Below are positions 6,780 to 14,333 of a stretch of 37,589 nucleotides of DNA, one piece after another. The translations under genes were made by a program, and so were the position numbers. The DNA comes from Gammaproteobacteria bacterium (GTDB lineage Bacteria > Pseudomonadota > Gammaproteobacteria > Eutrophobiales > Eutrophobiaceae). Positions within the stretch are counted from its first letter, which is position 1. Each line of letters opens with the position of its first letter. The DNA lies in contig JAPOQU010000126.1 in the NCBI GenBank assembly GCA_026710545.1, positions 1-37,589 of the forward strand. The letters run 5' to 3'. Below the pieces are notes generated by a model, which was not told the origin of the DNA, searched no databases, and saw only the letters and a list, made by a program, of their open reading frames with translations.

Positions 6780-9759
6780 GCGGCAGGACCATTACCTGCA
6801 CCGGCTGTTTTATCTTACTTCAAGGCAAACCTACGTCTGCCGGATTCTCACGCTCTGCGTTACCCTGTTATTCACCTCTGCGGTTCCCGCACAGGTACAA
6901 GCAGAAAAAGTTATCGAAGAGATCGTCGTCATCGGTTCCCACATCAGGATGGACCCGGAAGAAGCTTTGAGTCCGGTCACAAGCCTGGATCGGGATGAAC
7001 TGCGCTACCAGGGGTCGCCCACCGTCGTTGACATGATCCTCAACCTGCCCTTCAGCCAGGGCGCGGACGGTGAATCCGACCGCTTCCAGGGCGGTGGCGG
7101 CGGCTCCGGGGTAGGACCGGACCGGGCGACCATCAACATCCGCGGCCTTGGACCAAGCCGCTCGCTGGTGCTCATCAACGGGCGCCGCAGCACCTGGTCA
7201 CCCATACCCATCGGCGCCGACACGCAACTGCTGGTGGACGTGAACATGCTGCCGTTCATCGCGCTGGAGAATATTGATTTCCTGCGTGACGGCGCCGCGG
7301 CCAGTTACGGTTCCGACGCTATTGCGGGTGTCATGAACTTCCAGACCCGCAGCGATTTCTCCGGCATTGAACTCAGCGCCAACCACAAGATAATAGAAGA
7401 TTCAGGCGGGGACACCGAGATCGGATTCATCGGCGGTTTTGATTTTGCCGGCAGAGGGCATATCACCACGTCGGCAAGCGGCATCCGCCGTAGCGAGCTT
7501 GAGATATACAAGCGCGACTGGGCCATCCGCCCTTACGCGGAAAACCCGAAAGGCGGCTGGTCGTCCACGGGCAGGCCTGCCACATTCGTGCCCGGCACCA
7601 CCACGGACGTCAATACGAACGGTATCATCGACCCAAACTGTGCAGCCCTGGGCGGTGCGCCGACCAGCGGCAATAAACGCTGCCGCTTCCAGTACACCCC
7701 ATTCGATAACCTGGTCGAGAAAACCCGGCGCTGGCAGAGTTTCACCGAGGCATCCTGGGAACTCGGTGATACCGCGACCCTCAGCGGGGAATTCCTGTAC
7801 AGCGAAAGCAGCGTGCCGGACTGGAATACCTCTCCCTCGTACCCGCCGAACCGCGTGATCGCCCCGGACCGCTCGCTCAGGGCGAACAACCCGGCCCTGG
7901 TCGATATGGCCATGAAATACCCGGAAACTTACGGTCCATATGCCTTCTGCGACGACAAGAGCCGCTGTGGCTGGTCCGGGGATGCCTGGGACAGCGTAGG
8001 CTGGGTGCTGGGCCGCTCTTACGGCCAGGACGGCCCGTTACGGGCCGAACCGGTTAAATCCAGGCTCACCCGCTGGGCTATCGGCCTGGACGGTCAGTTC
8101 GGGAAACTGGACTTCACCACCTCTGCAACCTGGTCTTCATCAACCCGCAGGATAAGAAAAGCGGATGTCATGAACTATCGCGATAAACGGGCGCTGCAGG
8201 GCCTGGGTGGTATCGAATGTGAACAGGAGGTGCCGAACCGGTATGTCGATGGCAGGCTTGAATTCGACCTGGCAACCCTGCAACAGCACGCAGGCAGGGG
8301 AAACTGTATGTACTGGAGTCCATTCTCCAACGGCATGTACGGCGCCCACGCCCAGGTTCCGGATGCGCAGTATTACGAAAACCCGGATTTTAACCCCGAT
8401 CTGGATAACCGGCGCCTGTTCGATTACCTGCTCACCGAGCGCATCGTCAGGGGCGAGACCTCTTTGCTGGTGCTGGAAGGCATCGTCAGCGGGGTTGCGC
8501 CGTTTGAGCTCATGAGGAACGAGGTGGATTTTGCGCTGGGCGCGCAGTGGCGCCGGGAAACCTTCGAAAACGGCCCCATACCGGGGTCCCTGAATGACGG
8601 CAGCATCAATCCCTGTCCGGCGGGACCCGGTATTACCGATTGTCCCGAGGCGGAACGCAGCGGTGTGTTCGGCTACCTGCCGCCGCATTACACCGTCGAT
8701 GAAAACCGCGACATCTACTCGGTCTTCGGCGAACTGCATTTACCCCTGGGCTACGACATCGATACGCAACTGTCATTGCGCTACGAGGATTACGGCAGCG
8801 GCACCGGCTCCAGCCTGGACCCGAAAGCCGTCCTGCACTGGCATATTTCCGACAACCTGGCCTTGCGCGGTTCAGTCAGCACCGCCTTCCGCGGGCCGAC
8901 ACTTAACCAGACCGTCAGCGGAAATTCCGTACATTCGCTACGCTACGTGGCTGCAACGGGAGCATTCAAAAGCCTGATCATCAAGGGCAACCCCGGTCTG
9001 GACCCGGAATCGGCAGTTACGTACAACGTCGGACTGTTGCTGAACCAGGATGGCCTGCTGGCTGATAACGACGATCTCAGCGTTTCACTCGATTACTGGT
9101 CGTACTCGTTCTCCGATCCCCTGGTCGTCGAACCGTTTCCCCGGGTGCTGGAACTCGCCTGTCCGGACGGGGACTGCGATGCGGGCGACCCTGCCTACCT
9201 GCAGCGGATACGCTTCGGCGAGGCCACCAGCCTGGCAAACCTGCAGGCTATTGAAGTCAATATCGTCAATGGTCCCGACGTCGAGACGGACGGCATTGAT
9301 TTCACCGGCAGTTACCGCTTCCCCGCGGGCCCGGGAGATATGGAACTCAAGGTCTCCGGCACCCGTATCCTGTCATTTGACATCGGCTCATGGGAACTGG
9401 GCAATTCCTTTAATGCACTGGGGCGGTTTAACTACGAAACGCCCCTGGCACGTACCCTGACGGAATGGAAAATCCTGTGGCACGCGAACTACGCCTGGCG
9501 CGGCTTCAACCTGCGCTACGGGGCAAAATACGTCAACGGTTATGACAACGTAGAGGACAACATCAGGATCGACGCCCACCTGACCCACGACCTGCATTTC
9601 CACTGGGCCGTGAAGGAAGACGGGTTGAACCTGTGGGCAACGCTGCTCAACCTCACCGATGAAGACCCGCCCTACGCCGGCGAAGACCTGAACTACGACG
9701 CGTTCACCCACAACCCCCTGGGGCGCATCTTCAAGCTGGGTTTTACTTATTCCTTTTAG
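6754..9759 (+). CDS. TonB-dependent outer-membrane receptor
   Basis: A receptor of about 1001 residues. The N-terminus has a hydrophobic export segment ('ILTLCVTLLFTSAVPAQVQA') and then the TonB-box-like stretch 'EEIVVIGSHIR'. The plug domain follows ('TINIRGLGPSRSLVLINGRR', 'NIDFLRDGAAASYGSDAIAG'), and then the long beta-barrel, ending in the aromatic outer-membrane signature 'KLGFTYSF'. The style (IGSHIR, LINGRR) is that of the large receptors of gammaproteobacteria and sphingomonads that import oligosaccharides, peptides or other sizeable ligands. The start is uncertain: ATG 6754 overlaps the hydrolase gene by 26 nt and leaves an unusually long basic n-region; TTG 6703 is also in frame. 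Co-transcription with the two upstream genes is likely. Confidence 0.9.
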   Translation: MQAGQTSCRRQDHYLHRLFYLTSRQTYVCRILTLCVTLLFTSAVPAQVQAEKVIEEIVVIGSHIRMDPEEALSPVTSLDRDELRYQGSPTVVDMILNLPFSQGADGESDRFQGGGGGSGVGPDRATINIRGLGPSRSLVLINGRRSTWSPIPIGADTQLLVDVNMLPFIALENIDFLRDGAAASYGSDAIAGVMNFQTRSDFSGIELSANHKIIEDSGGDTEIGFIGGFDFAGRGHITTSASGIRRSELEIYKRDWAIRPYAENPKGGWSSTGRPATFVPGTTTDVNTNGIIDPNCAALGGAPTSGNKRCRFQYTPFDNLVEKTRRWQSFTEASWELGDTATLSGEFLYSESSVPDWNTSPSYPPNRVIAPDRSLRANNPALVDMAMKYPETYGPYAFCDDKSRCGWSGDAWDSVGWVLGRSYGQDGPLRAEPVKSRLTRWAIGLDGQFGKLDFTTSATWSSSTRRIRKADVMNYRDKRALQGLGGIECEQEVPNRYVDGRLEFDLATLQQHAGRGNCMYWSPFSNGMYGAHAQVPDAQYYENPDFNPDLDNRRLFDYLLTERIVRGETSLLVLEGIVSGVAPFELMRNEVDFALGAQWRRETFENGPIPGSLNDGSINPCPAGPGITDCPEAERSGVFGYLPPHYTVDENRDIYSVFGELHLPLGYDIDTQLSLRYEDYGSGTGSSLDPKAVLHWHISDNLALRGSVSTAFRGPTLNQTVSGNSVHSLRYVAATGAFKSLIIKGNPGLDPESAVTYNVGLLLNQDGLLADNDDLSVSLDYWSYSFSDPLVVEPFPRVLELACPDGDCDAGDPAYLQRIRFGEATSLANLQAIEVNIVNGPDVETDGIDFTGSYRFPAGPGDMELKVSGTRILSFDIGSWELGNSFNALGRFNYETPLARTLTEWKILWHANYAWRGFNLRYGAKYVNGYDNVEDNIRIDAHLTHDLHFHWAVKEDGLNLWATLLNLTDEDPPYAGEDLNYDAFTHNPLGRIFKLGFTYSF

Positions 9760-9805
9760 CTGCTACAAGCGTATTGAATACCGCCGGGCAGTAACCTGAG
9801 ACAGA

Positions 9806-10441
9806 CTATTTCTTTCCGGCAATTACTTCATTCAGCGTCTTTTCCGCATCTTTGAACATCTTTTCCAGCAACCTCTTGCGGTGCTGTCTCAATCGCTCTA
9901 TCTCTTGCCACAACACGGTTTTTATCTTGGTGGTTGCAGCACGGCGTATATCGTCGGAGAGTACTGTGTCATTAGTGAATTCATACTTCTCAAGGGTGAA
10001 ATTGGTAATGTCCTCGATGTTGTCCCCCACGATAACGTAATCGACCGCTTCCTTAACCTCGATTTTTACTTCTTTCTTTTGTACTCCTTCCACCTCGTCC
10101 TGCGCCAATTTGGCTATCGCCTCAGTCCGTGTGCCGATAATCGGCATGGCCCGATCCAGCCCGCTCATTTTGAAAATCTTCTTTATCGGTTCCGAAAGCG
10201 CACAAACGCCAAATCGCTTGTACGGCCCCTTGAATTTCTTGGCCATTATCACCACGACACGCAGACCCGCGCTGCTGATGTAGGAGACTTGTTCAAAATC
10301 CATGATTAACACCTTGTCTTTAGGGGCAATTTCAGCTTCCATCATCTTTTGAAATTTATCAGCGTTGGTACTGTCCACGCGGCCGATGAGCGTAGCGATC
10401 AGGATTTCGTCTTGTCGTTGCCAGTCAATACTAATTCTCAT
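9806..10441 (-). CDS. STAS-domain protein (anti-sigma factor antagonist-like) with C-terminal extension
   Basis: A 211-residue protein. Residues 1-110 form a STAS domain: 'DEILIATLIGRVDSTNADKF', 'VLIMDFEQVSYISSAGLRVV' and 'FGVCALSEPIKKIFKMSGLD'. S57 in 'YISSAGL' aligns with the serine that partner kinases phosphorylate in SpoIIAA-type proteins. In partner-switching pathways such proteins bind an anti-sigma/kinase partner when unphosphorylated. Residues 115-211 are an unusual charged extension with a basic helical end ('IERLRQHRKRLLEKMFKDAE') that could bind a partner or membrane. No anti-sigma kinase or phosphatase gene is adjacent, so the partner is unknown. It is convergent with the TBDR gene. 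Confidence 0.85.
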   Translation of the reverse strand: MRISIDWQRQDEILIATLIGRVDSTNADKFQKMMEAEIAPKDKVLIMDFEQVSYISSAGLRVVVIMAKKFKGPYKRFGVCALSEPIKKIFKMSGLDRAMPIIGTRTEAIAKLAQDEVEGVQKKEVKIEVKEAVDYVIVGDNIEDITNFTLEKYEFTNDTVLSDDIRRAATTKIKTVLWQEIERLRQHRKRLLEKMFKDAEKTLNEVIAGKK

Positions 10442-10575
10442 TTGAATTTGCTCTCGTTAAGACGCCGGTAAAAAATCAGTAATAACAATACGAAGCCTAT
10501 TGGGATAGCCCTGTTGCAATAAAGAGGACAATACTTCAAGTATAATCCATTCGCATCTCTATCTCCATGATGCAT
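10438..10575 (-). CDS. Possible short membrane protein coupled to the STAS gene
   Basis: A 45-residue frame from ATG 10575 (starting MHHGDRDANGLYLKYCPLYC) ends with one hydrophobic segment, 'IPIGFVLLLLIFYRR', and a basic tail. That would be a single-pass, C-tail-anchored-like peptide. Its stop overlaps the STAS start codon in an ATGA arrangement, which favours translational coupling. Against it, I see no Shine-Dalgarno, and the upstream DNA includes degenerate repeat-like sequence. Treat as tentative; no family recognised. Confidence 0.25.
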   Translation of the reverse strand: MHHGDRDANGLYLKYCPLYCNRAIPIGFVLLLLIFYRRLNESKFK

Positions 10576-10681
10576 GGTATCGTTTGAAGGGCAGAACAGG
10601 CCGCGGGTGCTATCCCTGGTCACGACCTGACCCCATAATTCCGCCGGTGGTTTCAAGGGTGGCCTCCTAATCATCTGATTG

Positions 10682-10737
10682 TTGCTTACTTCCTGCCGGC
10701 AGGCTACACTGAGTATTACTTTTATAAAATAGTAATA
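10682..10737 (+). promoter_or_regulatory. Promoter and operator-like dyad of the AbrB/VapC pair
   Basis: TTGCTT (10682-10687) and TACACT (10705-10710) are spaced 17 nt and form a plausible sigma-70 promoter. The expected transcription start falls in a dyad, TATTACT (10714-10720) and AGTAATA (10731-10737). An operator at this position fits the autoregulation usual for toxin-antitoxin operons. Confidence 0.45.
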
Positions 10738-10751
10738 ATATGAGGGGCGTC

Positions 10752-11027
10752 ATGCATAAACTAACCCGTAAACGGCAGGTTACGATCCCCAAGGCAGTCT
10801 GTAATGAACTGGGATTGGAACCGGGCAACATGGTAGAAATATTTGCCAGGGACGGCATTGCTCACCTGGTCAGGATGAGCGATGAATCACTCGCTGGCCG
10901 GTTTTCCGATTTCGTGGGCGACGGCGTGATGCCAACAGAAAATGATATGAAAGAAACGATTAAAACCAGAGTAAAACGGAAGTTTGCTCAGCATCCCTCA
11001 CCAGGACGGTACGATGATCGCGGTTGA
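10752..11027 (+). CDS. AbrB/MazE/SpoVT-type antitoxin
   Basis: A 91-residue protein whose first 45 residues form a swapped-hairpin AbrB DNA-binding domain: MHKLTRKRQVTIPKAVCNEL, then 'GLEPGNMVEIFARDGIAHLV'. The C-terminal half is polar and basic, as expected for the toxin-binding tail of an antitoxin. The ATG at 10752 is preceded by GAGGGG; an in-frame ATG at 10740 has no ribosome binding site. The toxin gene overlaps by 14 nt, so translation is coupled. The protein should neutralise the PIN toxin and repress the shared promoter through the adjacent dyad; this is family knowledge, not shown here. Confidence 0.85.
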   Translation: MHKLTRKRQVTIPKAVCNELGLEPGNMVEIFARDGIAHLVRMSDESLAGRFSDFVGDGVMPTENDMKETIKTRVKRKFAQHPSPGRYDDRG

Positions 11028-11433
11028 TACCAATGTGTTGTTACGCTACCTGCTCGAACCCTTGGACAGGCGCAACCCGCAATGGCAGGTATCGGCCGCA
11101 AAACAGGTCATAGAGAAGGAAGAAAAAGTCTTTATTTCTGATATAGTTATTGCCGAAATGGAATGGGTGCTGGGTTCGGTTTTCGAATTGGCGCGTGCAG
11201 ATATGATCAAACTTTTTCGGTCTTTGGCAAGCAATGTACGATTTTGTTTCGAGGACTGGGCTGCGCTGCAAGCCGCTTTAATTGATTATCAGGAAAACGA
11301 AAACACAGATTTATCCGACTGCCTGATAGCCCGCAGGGCCTGTAATCACGGAGCAGTTACGCTATATACCTTTGAAGGGGAGAACAGACTGGGAGCATTA
11401 CCCATAGTCACGACCCTGCTGCCCACAGGTTGA
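11014..11433 (+). CDS. VapC-like PIN-domain toxin ribonuclease
   Basis: A 139-residue PIN-domain protein starting MIAVDTNVLLRYLLEPLDRR. Acidic metal-binding residues are visible: D5 (VDTN), E48 ('VIAEMEWVL') and D99/D102 ('TDLSDCLIAR'). The last acidic position, often Asp in 'TFD', is Glu here ('YTFEGEN'), a conservative change. PIN toxins cleave RNA, often tRNA or rRNA, when released from their antitoxin. The start at 11014 overlaps the antitoxin stop; the frame is open further upstream but only within the antitoxin gene. Length is normal, so this is probably an intact type II TA system. Confidence 0.87.
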   Translation: MIAVDTNVLLRYLLEPLDRRNPQWQVSAAKQVIEKEEKVFISDIVIAEMEWVLGSVFELARADMIKLFRSLASNVRFCFEDWAALQAALIDYQENENTDLSDCLIARRACNHGAVTLYTFEGENRLGALPIVTTLLPTG

Positions 11434-11474
11434 TGCGTCCCATTACTATATTTCACAATCGCACATACAAACAG

Positions 11475-11900
11475 ATGATAACCATGAATGAAGACAGCAC
11501 TTACGAGAAGCCCCGAACTGCCCGGCGCGTTGATGAATTGTTCCAGGAAGCGATGAATGAAGGCAACCTGGATAAAGCGATGGCCTTGTACGACGATAAC
11601 GCCGTGTTCGTACAGGAACCCGGCAAACCCGCGCTGACCGGGCTGGAAAATATTCGTCAGGCACTTGAACAATTCCAGGCTATCAAGCCGAAGCTGAAAG
11701 TGGAAGTGATGCAGTTTGTCGAGGCTGATGACGTGGCATTTTTTACATTGAAATGGGAAATCAGGGGCACCTCGGCCGATGGCGAAGATGTTTTTGTGAC
11801 GTCCTATGACGGCAACGTGGTCAAACGGCAGCCGGACGGCACCTGGAAGACCATTATCGACAACCCGTTCCACGCTCACCACATCGGCCTCATGGATTAA
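11475..11900 (+). CDS. NTF2-like/SnoaL-fold protein
   Basis: A 141-residue soluble protein with the NTF2-like pattern: helical 'VDELFQEAMNEGNLDKAMAL', then 'YDDNAVFVQEPGKPALTGLENIRQALEQF', then curved beta strands ending 'VKRQPDGTWKTIIDNPFH'. This fold (SnoaL/DUF4440 group) covers small isomerases, cyclases and binding proteins, and the sequence alone does not say which. There is no signal peptide. The start is uncertain: ATG 11475 and ATG 11484 are both possible, and ATG 11433 would touch the toxin stop. It is followed by a hairpin-rich intergenic region and probably ends the transcript. Confidence 0.75.
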   Translation: MITMNEDSTYEKPRTARRVDELFQEAMNEGNLDKAMALYDDNAVFVQEPGKPALTGLENIRQALEQFQAIKPKLKVEVMQFVEADDVAFFTLKWEIRGTSADGEDVFVTSYDGNVVKRQPDGTWKTIIDNPFHAHHIGLMD

Positions 11901-12049
11901 ACGCGCTGTCTGCGGGGGGAAATCATGAAACAAAGAAACTTAACGCCATTATTCATTTAATTTTGGAATTAAATATTCCAATATTGTAACAATTTTGGAG
12001 TTTTACAAGGCACGCTACAGCATTACTCGTGCTCCAGGAGTATTTAAGG

Positions 12050-12104
12050 AAACCCTGAGACCAAGTCAGGGTTTTCCGCGCCTTGACAAGTCCCGCGGAC
12101 TTGT
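12050..12104. terminator. Two adjacent hairpins, possible bidirectional terminator
   Basis: AAACCCTGA (12050-12058) pairs with TCAGGGTTT (12066-12074), 9 bp with a 7-nt loop; the left arm's A-run gives a U-run when read from the minus strand. ACAAGTCC (12086-12093) pairs with GGACTTGT (12097-12104), 8 bp with a 3-nt loop. They lie between two genes that converge here, where termination in both directions is expected. Confidence 0.5.
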
Positions 12105-12121
12105 TCAGAGCGTTATTGATA

Positions 12122-13246
12122 TTATTTGTCCAGGTCAAATATCATCCGGTCTTCCGCGAGGATCACCGGGCCGTCATACTGCTGTTTCATGGCATGAACA
12201 AACTCGCCCCAGATTGAGTGCCCCGGGCTCGGCCCGAGATACATGCTGGACATTTCGATCGCCGCCGGGACGCTGGTATAGGGCGCGAGGTGATACGCTA
12301 CCAGTTTCTTCGCGTTTACCTCACTGGCCAACCGGCCTAGCTGGGTCGGGCTGGTGTGACCGGTCTGGGGACGTTCTTCCATCAACTCCTCCTTATGGAA
12401 GTCCTTGAGGCTGAACTTCCCGCCGGGCGTCATGCCCAGGTCCGGCTTGACGCATTCGTGCACCAGTATGTCCACGTCCTTTGCCAGGGTTTTCATCCCT
12501 TCGGACACAGCCGTATCGCCACTGATGGCGACGGAACCATAGTCGGAGTCAACGCGGTACCCCAGACTTTTCACACTGGGGTCGGGAAGGTGTTTTGTCT
12601 CGAGACAGGAAACCTTGAAGCTATCAGTCTCCAACGCAGTCCCCGGTCCGATATCATGCACTTCGTAGGGGGGCGTAGTGCGCGGACGCCTGGCCATATG
12701 GGGCGGCCAGTGCTTCAGGATGGTGCCTATGAAGTCAACGTTCATGGCGTGCATGTACTGGATGGCGCCCTCAGACATCCGTTCCGTTCCCGCAGGACCG
12801 TACACCTGGACCATCTCCTGCCTGCCGGCAATCCAGTTGGTTATTGCGTAGTAGTCGTAATCGGAGATGTGGTCAAAGTGCATGTGGGTAAAGAACATGT
12901 GGTCTATCTTCATGGGGTTAATCCCGACCAGCATCAGGTTCTCAAGTACGCGGCGGCCGCAATCGAACTGCAGCACCGTACCGTCTACCACGACCGCGCA
13001 ACTGGCGCCGCCCCGCAGCGGGTCCGGCAACGCCGATCCCGAACCAGTGATGATCAACTGCATCCCCTTCCTGTCCAGGTCCGCTAGCGCGTTGGCGGGC
13101 AGTCCCGGTGACTCCACGGCGCCGGTGGCTGCTGCAGCCTGTTTGACGGCAAGGGCTGACACCCCGGTAAGCGCTCCTCCGGTCAGAGCGGTCAACAACC
13201 TGCGGCGAACCTGGTCGAACTTGTTTAACGTAGTATGTATAGGCAT
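12122..13246 (-). CDS. Tat-exported metallo-beta-lactamase-fold hydrolase
   Basis: A 374-residue enzyme. The N-terminus 'DQVRRRLLTALTGGALTGVSALAV' is a twin-arginine-type signal (R14-R15-R16, then a hydrophobic core), with likely cleavage around residues 37-41. The mature part has the MBL zinc motif T120-H-M-H-F-D-H126, then H219 ('ETKHLPD'), D244 ('ISGDTAV') and H319 ('VAYHLAP'), all consistent with a di-zinc site. The arrangement resembles the RNase Z/arylsulfatase-like branch rather than lactamases, so a periplasmic esterase, sulfatase or lactonase is possible. It is divergent from the MetE-like gene. Confidence 0.87.
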   Translation of the reverse strand: MPIHTTLNKFDQVRRRLLTALTGGALTGVSALAVKQAAAATGAVESPGLPANALADLDRKGMQLIITGSGSALPDPLRGGASCAVVVDGTVLQFDCGRRVLENLMLVGINPMKIDHMFFTHMHFDHISDYDYYAITNWIAGRQEMVQVYGPAGTERMSEGAIQYMHAMNVDFIGTILKHWPPHMARRPRTTPPYEVHDIGPGTALETDSFKVSCLETKHLPDPSVKSLGYRVDSDYGSVAISGDTAVSEGMKTLAKDVDILVHECVKPDLGMTPGGKFSLKDFHKEELMEERPQTGHTSPTQLGRLASEVNAKKLVAYHLAPYTSVPAAIEMSSMYLGPSPGHSIWGEFVHAMKQQYDGPVILAEDRMIFDLDK

Positions 13247-13294
13247 GGCTGATATCCATTAATTTGATTCCGTATATTGTATATTATACGGGAT

Positions 13295-14326
13295 ATGAGA
13301 CTTCCTTTGTTTCCATGTACGATTGTAGGCAGCTATCCACAACCGGACTGGCTGATTGACAGGGAAAAACTTGCGCAACGCTTTCCGCCGCGCACCCGCG
13401 CCAGGGAGTTATGGCGTATCGGAGACGATTATCTGCGTGAGGCCCAGGACGACGCCACCCGCCTGGCTATCCAGGACCAGGAAAGAGCAGGCCTGGATAT
13501 CGTTTCAGATGGGGAAATCAGAAGAGAGAGTTATTCCAATCATTATGCGACGGCCTGGGACGGCATTGATATCGACAACCCCGGACAGGCACTGGACCGC
13601 AGTGGTGAACCGGTTTTCGTGCCGCGTATCGTCGGCCCGATACGGCGCAGTCATTCCGTGGCTGTTGAAGATGTGAAGTTCTTACGGGCTAATACCGGTA
13701 AGGCCATAAAAATGACGGTGCCGGGGCCTTTTACCATGACGCAGCAGGCGCAGAATGATTATTATTCATCGGAACTGGATTGCGCCATGGATTACGCTAT
13801 CGCAGTCAACGAAGAAATAAAGGACTTGTTTGCGGCCGGCGCAGACGTGGTACAGATTGATGAGCCTTACATGCAGGCCCGGCCGGAGAAAGCGAAAGAA
13901 TATGGCATAGCGGTATTAAACAGGGCTCTTGAAGGAGTAAATGGTAAGACCTGCGTACACATTTGTTTCGGATATGCTGCATTGATTCACGATCGTCCTG
14001 AAGGATATTCATTCCTGCCGGAATTTGCCGACGCGAATTGCAACCAGGTTTCCATAGAAACGGCCCAGTCGAACCTGGATTGTACGGTACTGGAATCCCT
14101 TCCGGACAAGCAAATCCTGCTCGGCGTGCTGGACCTGTCGACGCAAGAAATAGAGACTGTTGAAACAATCAAAGCCAGGGTGTTACGGTCCCTGCCATAT
14201 ATAAACAAGGAACGTGTCATACTGGCGCCGGACTGCGGCATGAAATACCTGTCACTGGAGTCTGCATTCGGCAAGCTGCAGGCAATGTGTGAAGCAGCCA
14301 GACAGTTGCGGGAAGAGTTTTCGTAA
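13295..14326 (+). CDS. Cobalamin-independent methionine synthase-like (MetE C-terminal domain) protein
   Basis: A 343-residue single-domain relative of the MetE catalytic half. Recognisable segments are 'TIVGSYPQPDWL', 'IVSDGEIRRESY', 'VPGPFTM', 'VQIDEPYM', 'VHICFGY' and 'LAPDCGMKYLS'. The zinc ligands of MetE align with H222, C224, E255 and C314, all present. MetE transfers a methyl group from methyl-tetrahydrofolate to homocysteine. Stand-alone C-terminal proteins like this lack the N-terminal half and often use other methyl donors, so the true substrate is open. I start at ATG 13295; TTG 13277 is in frame but unlikely. The stop is 7 nt from the stop of the convergent oxoprolinase-like gene. 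Confidence 0.88.
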   Translation: MRLPLFPCTIVGSYPQPDWLIDREKLAQRFPPRTRARELWRIGDDYLREAQDDATRLAIQDQERAGLDIVSDGEIRRESYSNHYATAWDGIDIDNPGQALDRSGEPVFVPRIVGPIRRSHSVAVEDVKFLRANTGKAIKMTVPGPFTMTQQAQNDYYSSELDCAMDYAIAVNEEIKDLFAAGADVVQIDEPYMQARPEKAKEYGIAVLNRALEGVNGKTCVHICFGYAALIHDRPEGYSFLPEFADANCNQVSIETAQSNLDCTVLESLPDKQILLGVLDLSTQEIETVETIKARVLRSLPYINKERVILAPDCGMKYLSLESAFGKLQAMCEAARQLREEFS

Positions 14327-14333
14327 AACAACC

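Noticed and set aside
10590..10660. Another REP-like copy
   Set aside because: Fragments such as GACCTGACCCCAT resemble the 20524 palindrome arm, but no matching second arm is present. Too degenerate to list as a repeat.
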